NCBI RefSeq assembly: GCF_007096385.1
Contig: NZ_VJWL01000001.1
Location: 1,147,388-1,211,387, forward strand
Reading direction: 5' to 3'
DNA: 64,000 nt
From: Aliidiomarina halalkaliphila
Lineage (GTDB): Bacteria > Pseudomonadota > Gammaproteobacteria > Enterobacterales > Alteromonadaceae
Positions 58,901-64,000 of the stretch are shown in pieces (within the stretch, counting starts at the first letter, position 1; each line of letters starts with the position of its first letter). Under the pieces are notes generated by a model. It worked only from the letters and a program-made list of their open reading frames with translations. It ran no database searches and was not told where the DNA came from. Made by a program: the position numbers and the translations under genes.

Positions 58901-59840
58901 CTGCCCCCGGATATGGGGAAATCGCGGTAGGATGGTTGTGGGTTTCCACTTTCATTAAAATATGAATGGGCTCGCCATGATAGCGGTACTCACTAGTGCC
59001 TGCTTCCGGGAAGAAGCGCCCTGCCTCTGAACCCTCCATCACCGCTGCGTTATCTTTGTAGGCCGACAATACGTAATCTGGCGTCGCCTCGTAGGTACGC
59101 TTAATCATTTTAAATAGCGACTTTGCTTGATCGACACCATCGATGGTCCAGGACGCATTAAAAATCTTATGCCGACAATGTTCCGAGTTGGCCTGAGCAA
59201 ACATATAGAGCTCAGCGTCTACCGGGTTGCGATTCAGTTTTTGGAAGTTTTCTGTTAGGTAATCAATTTCATCATCAGCCAGCGCCAATCCCAAATCTTG
59301 GTTGGCTTTGGCCAATGCGGAGCGCCCTGCGCCCAAAATATCTACAGTTGTAAAAGGAACTGGCGCCTGCTCTGCAAACAACACATGCGCATCATCTAAG
59401 TGGGTAAAAGTACTCTCAGTCATGCGGTCATGCAGCAGCAGACTCGCATTTTTCAATTGCTCCGGGCTTAAATCCCCTTCCAAGTAATAACTGACACCAC
59501 GCTCAATCCGTTCGATCCCTTCCAGTCCACAGTTATGCGCAATATCAGTTGCTTTGGACGACCACGGTGAAATCGTTCCCACCCGCGGTGTGACGAGAAC
59601 TAATGCCCCTTCGGGTGCGTGTGATTCCCGTTGCGGGCCGTAATGAAGTAACGCGTCGAGCACATTTGTCTGTTCTGATGTTAAGGCCGAATGGGCCCGC
59701 ACAAAATGAACGAACTCCGCGTAAATTGCGGTAACAGGCAGTTGCGCCGCCTGCAAACGTTGTAATGTTTTTTGTGCACGAAATTCAGACAAAGCAGGTG
59801 AACCACGAAGGATTTCCACAGGTAAAGCTCCGGATTGCAT
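55935..59840 (-). CDS. purL: Phosphoribosylformylglycinamidine synthase
   Basis: 1301-residue large-type FGAM synthase, fourth step of purine synthesis. N-terminal PurS-like part, two PurM-like catalytic halves ([27 protein letters not shown] segment [28 protein letters not shown]), and a glutaminase domain at the C-terminus with [10 protein letters not shown] (nucleophile Cys) and a final SHGEGR/HPERVF. ATG 59840 ([21 protein letters not shown]) fits the family; the frame is open to 59915, but the predicted -10 box lies there. It is divergent from mltF. Confidence 0.96.
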   Translation of the reverse strand: MQSGALPVEILRGSPALSEFRAQKTLQRLQAAQLPVTAIYAEFVHFVRAHSALTSEQTNVLDALLHYGPQRESHAPEGALVLVTPRVGTISPWSSKATDIAHNCGLEGIERIERGVSYYLEGDLSPEQLKNASLLLHDRMTESTFTHLDDAHVLFAEQAPVPFTTVDILGAGRSALAKANQDLGLALADDEIDYLTENFQKLNRNPVDAELYMFAQANSEHCRHKIFNASWTIDGVDQAKSLFKMIKRTYEATPDYVLSAYKDNAAVMEGSEAGRFFPEAGTSEYRYHGEPIHILMKVETHNHPTAISPYPGAATGSGGEIRDEGATGIGAKPKAGLVGFSVSNLRIPGFEQPWEADFGRPGRIVSALDIMLEGPLGGAAFNNEFGRPNITGYFRTYEEQVVSFNGNEVRGYHKPIMIAGGLGNIRADHVEKDEIPVGAPLVVLGGPAMNIGLGGGAASSMASGESSEALDFASVQRENPEMERRCQEVIDRCWQLGDQNPIVFIHDVGAGGLSNALPELVNDGGRGGEFKLRAIPNDEPGMSPMAIWSNESQERYVMAIAPERLSVFEAICKRERAPFAVVGEATERQTLRLYDEVFDNYPVDLPLNVLLGKPPKMHRNADTSVVNSPALDAAKIDVADAVQRLLRLPAIAEKTFLITIGDRSVTGLVARDQMVGPWQIPVADCGVTAASYDSYAGEAMAMGERTPIALLNHAASARVAVAEAITNIAGTAIGDFKRIKLSANWMAPAGHPGEDAGLYAAVKAVGEELCPALGLTIPVGKDSMSMQTRWQENGEEKAVISPLSLVITAFGRVTDVRKTVTPQLRPDIDGTRLLLLDLGRGQNRLGASSLAQVYRELGDQPVDLDSPEHLRTFFTVMQELVARDELLAYHDRSDGGLFITLAEMAFAGNCGVDVSLPPAQHPVAALFAEELGGVIQVSAQTADYVKQRFADFDLGDMVVDLGTVTADNGITIRQHNDVVFSGDRAELRSIWAETTHQMQRLRDNPDCADQEFASKQDPLNPGLHAALTYDPSNDIAAPFILKGVAPKVAVLREQGVNSHYEMAAAFDRAGFQAIDVHMSDILAGRIQLSDFQALAACGGFSYGDVLGAGEGWAKSILFNAQARDQFEQFFARPDTLALGVCNGCQMLSTLHELIPGTKHWPRFVTNRSERFEARVAMVEVQKSHSPWFDGMAGSRMPIAVSHGEGRVEFSSGNALQGLNDQGQITLRYVDNFGKVTETYPANPNGSAQGITGITSADGRVTAMMPHPERVFRSIANSWYPETWGEDGAWMRIFRNARKTLG

Positions 59841-59862
59841 TGAGGGACTTGGATGGCCCTGC

Positions 59863-59894
59863 ATTATAGAGAAAAGTGTCGCAATTTGCGACAC
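59863..59894 (-). promoter_or_regulatory. purL promoter with 19-bp palindrome
   Basis: A minus-strand TATAAT (59868-59863) lies about 23 bases before the purL ATG. Just upstream is GTGTCGCAA-A-TTGCGACAC (59894-59876), a perfect palindrome that covers the spacer and -35 zone, with no good -35 hexamer. It looks like an operator. It only loosely resembles the E. coli PurR box. Confidence 0.5.
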
Positions 59895-59987
59895 AAACGA
59901 GAATGCACCGACCACTTCCTTCTGGTATAACTACAGGTATAACTACATGGTGATTTATTCCCAGTGCGATACCGAGGTGAGACATTC

Positions 59988-61424
59988 ATGATGCAAACAA
60001 CGCGAACACGACTACGCTCGTTGTTTTCCCTATGCCTTGGGGGTTTGCTCATTGTCCTTATCAGTGGGTGTCAGGCCGATAAGGTCGATCAACATCAACT
60101 GGAGCGCATTCAAGAACGCGGTACCCTGCGTGTGGGCACCATGATGTCGCCGGTGAATTACTATCTTGCCGCTGATCACAGCGGAACTGGGTTTGAGTAC
60201 GAGCTATTTCGTAGTTTTGCCAATTCACTCAATGTCGAGTTAGAGATTGTGGTGCGCTATGAACTGCGCGAGTTGTGGCAGCTATTAGAAGCTCGGGAAG
60301 TCGACTTTCTTGCTGCGGGTCTGGATGTTACCGATGATCGTCGCCGTATTTTCCGCTTTTCTCCGCCCTATCACCATATCGAACAAAAACTCGTCTATCG
60401 CCAAGATACCCGCGATCGGCCCCGAGATTGGTCGCAAGTAGACGGCCGCATTCGTGTTGTTACGGGTAGTAGTCATGAAGGCTTACTTAAACGCTTAAGC
60501 GAACGCTACCCGCATTTGCAGTGGAGTAGCACGCCATTGTACGACGCCGATGAGCTTCTCGATCATGTGATGCGTGATGACATTGATTTCACCATCGCCG
60601 ACTCGCACCATCTGGATATCAAGCGGCGCGCATTTCCCGATTTATCCATCGCCTTTACCGTGCGTGACGATACCCCACTGGCTTGGGCCTTCCCTGGAGG
60701 CACCGACGATTCACTTTATGCCGCTGCTATTGAATTTATTGGCGCTAGCCATGAAAACGGGTTGTTAGTGCAACTGGTGGATCGCTATTTTGGTCATGTG
60801 GCCCAGTTTAATGTAGTAGACACCCGCGCATTTATTGCAGCAACCGAGAATGTGTTACCTGAGTACCGTGATTTATTCGAAGAGTACGCCGGTGAATTCG
60901 ATTGGCGTTTAATTGCTGCGTTGAGCTATCAAGAGTCTCATTGGAATCCTTGGGCTCGCTCGCCTACCGGCGTGCGCGGTATGATGATGCTGACGCTCCC
61001 CACTGCCGAGCAACTGGGCGTGCGCAGTCGCTTAGATCCCCAACAAAGTATTCGTGGCGGCGCCGACTACTTGCATCGTCTGCACCGCCGTTTACCGGAT
61101 CGTATTCAGGAGCCAGACCGCACCTGGATGGCCCTCGCAGCCTATAACGTGGGTCTCGGTCATTTAGAAGATGCGCGTGTCATCACCCAACGTCAGGGCG
61201 GCAATCCTGATTACTGGATTGACGTACGTGAACGGCTTCCATTACTGCGGCAAAAGCAATATTACCGTAATACGCGGTTTGGCTTCGCTCGCGGCGATGA
61301 ACCGGTGCGTTACGTAGAAAATATCCGTCGTTACTTTGATACCTTGGTGTGGCTCGACGAGCAGAATAGATTACCTAATGGAGAATCCGAGGCTATCGTT
61401 CGCCAAGGCCAAAGCGCACAATAG
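59988..61424 (+). CDS. mltF: Membrane-bound lytic transglycosylase F
   Basis: 478 residues. Lipobox VLISGC gives lipid-bound C28. Then an SBP_bac_3-like regulatory domain (about 40-275; ERGTLRVGTMMSPVNYYL, GFEYELFRSFANSL) and a C-terminal SLT lysozyme-like domain (about 295-440) with AALSYQESHWNPWARSPTGVRGMMMLT, in which the Glu is catalytic. It cleaves peptidoglycan at the outer membrane. GAGGTGAG precedes ATG 59988. Tandem 12-base GGTATAACTACA repeats lie upstream at 59924-59947. Confidence 0.95.
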   Translation: MMQTTRTRLRSLFSLCLGGLLIVLISGCQADKVDQHQLERIQERGTLRVGTMMSPVNYYLAADHSGTGFEYELFRSFANSLNVELEIVVRYELRELWQLLEAREVDFLAAGLDVTDDRRRIFRFSPPYHHIEQKLVYRQDTRDRPRDWSQVDGRIRVVTGSSHEGLLKRLSERYPHLQWSSTPLYDADELLDHVMRDDIDFTIADSHHLDIKRRAFPDLSIAFTVRDDTPLAWAFPGGTDDSLYAAAIEFIGASHENGLLVQLVDRYFGHVAQFNVVDTRAFIAATENVLPEYRDLFEEYAGEFDWRLIAALSYQESHWNPWARSPTGVRGMMMLTLPTAEQLGVRSRLDPQQSIRGGADYLHRLHRRLPDRIQEPDRTWMALAAYNVGLGHLEDARVITQRQGGNPDYWIDVRERLPLLRQKQYYRNTRFGFARGDEPVRYVENIRRYFDTLVWLDEQNRLPNGESEAIVRQGQSAQ

Positions 61425-61499
61425 TCGATGGCTTACCGTGGTAATCGGATATAAAAGCTGTTAAAAAGAACAAAAACCGAGACCAGAAGGGGAAAGGTG

Positions 61500-61661
61500 A
61501 TGGGACGGAAAGGTCGAGTACTTCGCAATGAACGTCGTCGCCAACTGTGGAAACGCCATCAACGCTCGGTCGCCGACCGACGCTCCAAGTGGTTCTACAC
61601 CACCGAAACCTGCCATAAAGTAAGTCTTCCCATCGATTGTCGGGAGCCTGAAGAGCTCTAA
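61500..61661 (+). CDS. Small basic protein, 53 aa, unrecognised
   Basis: ATG 61500 preceded by AGAAGGGGAAAGGTG, a good ribosome site. The product is very basic at its N-terminus (MGRKGRVLRNERRRQLWKRH), has a central WFYTT segment, two Cys (residues 38 and 47) and an acidic end (REPEEL). It may bind nucleic acid or the ribosome. It lies 75 bases behind mltF on the same strand and converges with tadA. I do not recognise the family; the coding call rests on the ribosome site and composition. Confidence 0.55.
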   Translation: MGRKGRVLRNERRRQLWKRHQRSVADRRSKWFYTTETCHKVSLPIDCREPEEL

Positions 61662-61670
61662 GCTCTCAGG

Positions 61671-62162
61671 TTACTTGTCGGTCGCGGCGCGTTTTAGCGC
61701 CTTTTGCAATGCGCGGCGCTTTTTAAAAAAGCCCGACAATTGCTCGCCACAGGTTTCTCCTAACACCCCTGCACTGACCTCAATGTGATGATTCAGTTGC
61801 TCATGGCGTGTGAGGTCTAACAAACTTCCTGCCGCACCTGTTTTTGGATCCGCCGCACCATACACTAATCGCTTGATACGACTATGCACCAAAAGCCCTG
61901 CGCACATAGGGCAAGGCTCAAGAGTGACGTATAAGGTGGTGTCGAGAAGTCGGTAATTCCCTAAAGTGGCAGCGCCCTGGCGAATGGCTTGTACTTCTGC
62001 ATGCAACGATGGATCACAACCACCAATGACATGATTGCGCCCTTCCCCAATAATTTCGTCTTGATATACCAGCACAGCGCCCACAGGCACTTCGCCTTCG
62101 GCCTCAGCTTCACTAGCAAGCGCTAGGGCTCGCTGCATGTAAAATTCATCACGTTCGCTCAT
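61671..62162 (-). CDS. tadA: tRNA-specific adenosine deaminase TadA
   Basis: 163-residue zinc deaminase that converts A34 to inosine in tRNA-Arg(ACG). Zinc ligands H54 (SLHAEVQAI, with catalytic E56), C84 and C87 (PCPMCAGLLVHSRI). Starts nine bases behind the NhaC gene stop. It often lies next to mltF/purL in gammaproteobacteria, as here. Confidence 0.95.
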   Translation of the reverse strand: MSERDEFYMQRALALASEAEAEGEVPVGAVLVYQDEIIGEGRNHVIGGCDPSLHAEVQAIRQGAATLGNYRLLDTTLYVTLEPCPMCAGLLVHSRIKRLVYGAADPKTGAAGSLLDLTRHEQLNHHIEVSAGVLGETCGEQLSGFFKKRRALQKALKRAATDK

Positions 62163-62171
62163 GGCGCAAGT

Positions 62172-63581
62172 TTACATCATCAACCCAGCAATCACATAGA
62201 GTACTGTGGTAATGAATGCGGCGAGCAAAGCATATGGAAGTTGCGTTTGCACGTGCTCAATATGGTCCACCCCGGATGCCAAAGACGCAATAATAGTGGT
62301 GTCGCTAATAGGCGATGCATGATCCCCAAAGATCCCGCCAGCTAGTGCTGCTGCTACAAGCAAGGGCACTGGTAAGCCTAGGCTCATTGCCAGTGGAATG
62401 GCCAATGGCAACATAATTGCGAAGGTTCCCCAGCTCGAACCAATGGCAAATGCGGTGAGCGCGGCCAATAAGAAAATGAGGGCCGGTAGAATCCATGTGG
62501 GTAAGGCTTCGTTCAAGATATCTGCAAGATAGGCGCCGCTTCCGAGGGTTCGGGTGGCATCGCCAAGGGTAATAGCCAACCACAATATCACCGCAAGCGG
62601 CAAAATTTTCCACGCGCCCCGAAGTATGGCCTCCACTAAGGTTTTTGCCGGCGTACGCAAGCTCCAAGCGGAGCCGATAATGGCGATGATTAAAGCGGTC
62701 ACAATGGCCACGAACACACTGACCATGCCCTTGCCGCGCACTATGGAGCCGTCTCCAGTGATATACAGCATGATGGGTACGAGCAGCACCATGGTAATTA
62801 AACTGACCAGTACGGTGGCCACGGCGCCGCGATGAATCGTTTCCACGGGCGCACGTCCAGGGCCTTTCGGTTTTGCTTCTTCTTCGGCAGCCACGGCACG
62901 CAAACGGGCTTCTCGCTCGTAACGACGCATAGGGCCAAATGACCAACCAGTCCAAGCCACACCAAACGCCATGACAAGGGCAACAATGGCATAAAAATTC
63001 AGCACCACGGCATAGATTAAGGTGGTGAGAGGATCCGCCACGCCCTGATTACCAATCAGGCCAAGGTTAAACGCGCCCCAGGCATTCAAGGGAATCAAAA
63101 TACACACGGGCGCGCAGGTGGAATCAACAAGATAAGCCAGTTTCTGGCGGGAGATTCCCAACTTGTCGTACACGGGCCGGGAGGTAGTACCGGAGGTCAT
63201 AATGGACACGTTCGATTCAATAAACACGGCCACGCCAAGTAACCAAGTAAAGAGTCGGGCGCGACGCTTGGTGGGCACGATTTGTTTGCGCTCAAGGGCG
63301 CGTACAAAATGGGTGAAGGTTCCCCCACGCTCGAGTACACCAAATAAGGCACCAATGGCGAGGGTAAAGCCCCAGATGAGTTGATTACTTGGGTCGATCA
63401 GAGTTTCGCCCAAGCTTACGGTCCCGGACCAAAGGCCGTCGCCGACATTGGGCATAAACAACAAGACATGGGCCAACAAAACACCACCCAGGAGTGCCCA
63501 AATCACTTTGCGGGTGGCTATGGCAAATACAATGGCAAGTAACGACGGTAACAGGCTAATCCAGCCAAGTTCGGTATTCAT
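62172..63581 (-). CDS. NhaC-family Na+/H+ antiporter
   Basis: 469 residues with about 11-12 helices and the NhaC hallmark segments GTTSRPVYDKLGISRQKLAYLVDSTCAPVCILIPLNAWG, FAIGSSWGTFAIMLPLAIP and GGIFGDHASPISDTTIIAS. The family exchanges Na+ for H+ or transports organic acids and amines. A charged cytoplasmic loop (about 220-250) separates the halves. It is followed closely by tadA. The precise substrate is not clear from sequence. Confidence 0.88.
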   Translation of the reverse strand: MNTELGWISLLPSLLAIVFAIATRKVIWALLGGVLLAHVLLFMPNVGDGLWSGTVSLGETLIDPSNQLIWGFTLAIGALFGVLERGGTFTHFVRALERKQIVPTKRRARLFTWLLGVAVFIESNVSIMTSGTTSRPVYDKLGISRQKLAYLVDSTCAPVCILIPLNAWGAFNLGLIGNQGVADPLTTLIYAVVLNFYAIVALVMAFGVAWTGWSFGPMRRYEREARLRAVAAEEEAKPKGPGRAPVETIHRGAVATVLVSLITMVLLVPIMLYITGDGSIVRGKGMVSVFVAIVTALIIAIIGSAWSLRTPAKTLVEAILRGAWKILPLAVILWLAITLGDATRTLGSGAYLADILNEALPTWILPALIFLLAALTAFAIGSSWGTFAIMLPLAIPLAMSLGLPVPLLVAAALAGGIFGDHASPISDTTIIASLASGVDHIEHVQTQLPYALLAAFITTVLYVIAGLMM

Positions 63582-63657
63582 GAAACAATCCTTGAGAAAA
63601 ACGCTCCCAAAACATTACCGACCTTTCCCCGTTCACGCAAGCTCCGTCGCGTGGCCA

Positions 63658-64000
63658 TAGACTCCGCTGATGTAGCTGGCCTTGACGACGTGGTGAAGGG
63701 ATACACTTTGTCAGGGACGCTGCAAGTCCATCCATGGACGCTCGGCCTCGGCATCCATGCCTCGGACGCCCTGCCAAAGTGTATCCCTCCCCCACATATC
63801 TACCCCACAGTCAGAACCCGAGCCTGCAACCCCACCCAAGCACCCAATGCACCGCGTTGGCCCTAGACTCCGCTGATGCAGCTGGCCTTGCGACGTGGTG
63901 AAGGGATACACTTTATCAGGGATGCTGCAAGTCCATCCATGGACGCTCGGCCTCGGCATCCATGCCTCGGACGCCCTGCCAAAGTGTATCCCTCCCCCAC
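63658..64000. repeat. Duplicated 138-bp hairpin element
   Basis: Two near-identical copies, 63658-63795 and 63864 to the window end, separated by 68 bases. Each starts TAGACTCCGCTGATG and ends ATCCCTCCCCCAC, and holds inverted arms AGGGATACACTTT (63697-63709) and AAAGTGTATCCCT (63776-63788), extending to about 22 bp with two mismatches. Inner GTCCATCCATGGAC and GGCATCCATGCC add smaller hairpins. The stretch has no credible gene. Confidence 0.88.

Noticed and set aside
63651..63959. Short ORFs at the right edge (71 to 82 residues)
   Set aside because: They lie within the duplicated hairpin element, change with its repeats and have no ribosome site.

Overview
The window reads as a continuous stretch of gammaproteobacterial chromosome with moderate GC content (judged by eye, not computed). 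The order cpoB / tRNA-Lys / nadA, tol-pal next to ruvCAB, and murJ-ribF-ileS-lspA-fkpB-ispH followed by minor pilin genes is the order seen in Pseudomonas-like and Oceanospirillales-like bacteria. The c-type cytochrome maturation operon, the acetate switch cluster, DcaP-type porin, Na+-coupled carriers and an NhaC-type antiporter suggest a free-living, respiring, probably marine or saline organism. I cannot name the genus. No phage, integrase, transposase, CRISPR array or rRNA operon was seen.

Layout. 0-4.5 kb: small membrane proteins, an SLC13 carrier, a 42-aa DUF3149 protein, a YeeZ-like reductase and nadA. 4.6-10.4 kb: two identical tRNA-Lys genes and the envelope operon ybgC-tolQRAB-pal-cpoB. 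10.4-11.4 kb: a 1-kb gene-free stretch with two oppositely oriented arrays of a 45-bp palindromic repeat around a promoter-transcript-terminator unit (probable small RNA). 11.4-16.2 kb: ruvBAC, yebC, aspS. 16.3-20.6 kb: a periplasmic-sensor diguanylate cyclase, cmoA-cmoB and a small membrane protein. 20.7-23.6 kb: galU, rssB-like regulator, mlaA. 23.6-30.7 kb: complete ccmABCDEFG-H-I operon. 30.8-32.5 kb: four minor (pseudo)pilin genes. 32.7-40.3 kb: ispH, fkpB, lspA, ileS, ribF, murJ, with rpsT divergent. 40.8-53.7 kb: an orphan acyl carrier protein and the acetate cluster: DnaQ-like exonuclease, DUF294 nucleotidyltransferase, ActP-like symporter with DUF4212 subunit, the SLC5-histidine kinase CrbS, its regulator CrbR, acs and a DcaP-like porin. 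53.9-63.6 kb: smrA, alkaline phosphatase, purL, mltF, a 53-aa basic protein, tadA, an NhaC antiporter. The right edge holds a duplicated 138-bp hairpin element.

How it works together. The Tol-Pal proteins, MlaA, MurJ, LspA and MltF serve envelope upkeep. The acetate cluster looks like a self-contained circuit: CrbS senses a transported solute or carbon state, CrbR activates acs, and a shared inverted-repeat motif lies in both divergent promoter regions of the cluster, 52471-52484 and 46001-46014. The most unusual non-coding parts are the inverted palindrome arrays around the putative small RNA at 10.5-11.4 kb, and a second family of interspersed hairpin repeats at 20.0, 43.8, 49.6 and 63.7 kb.
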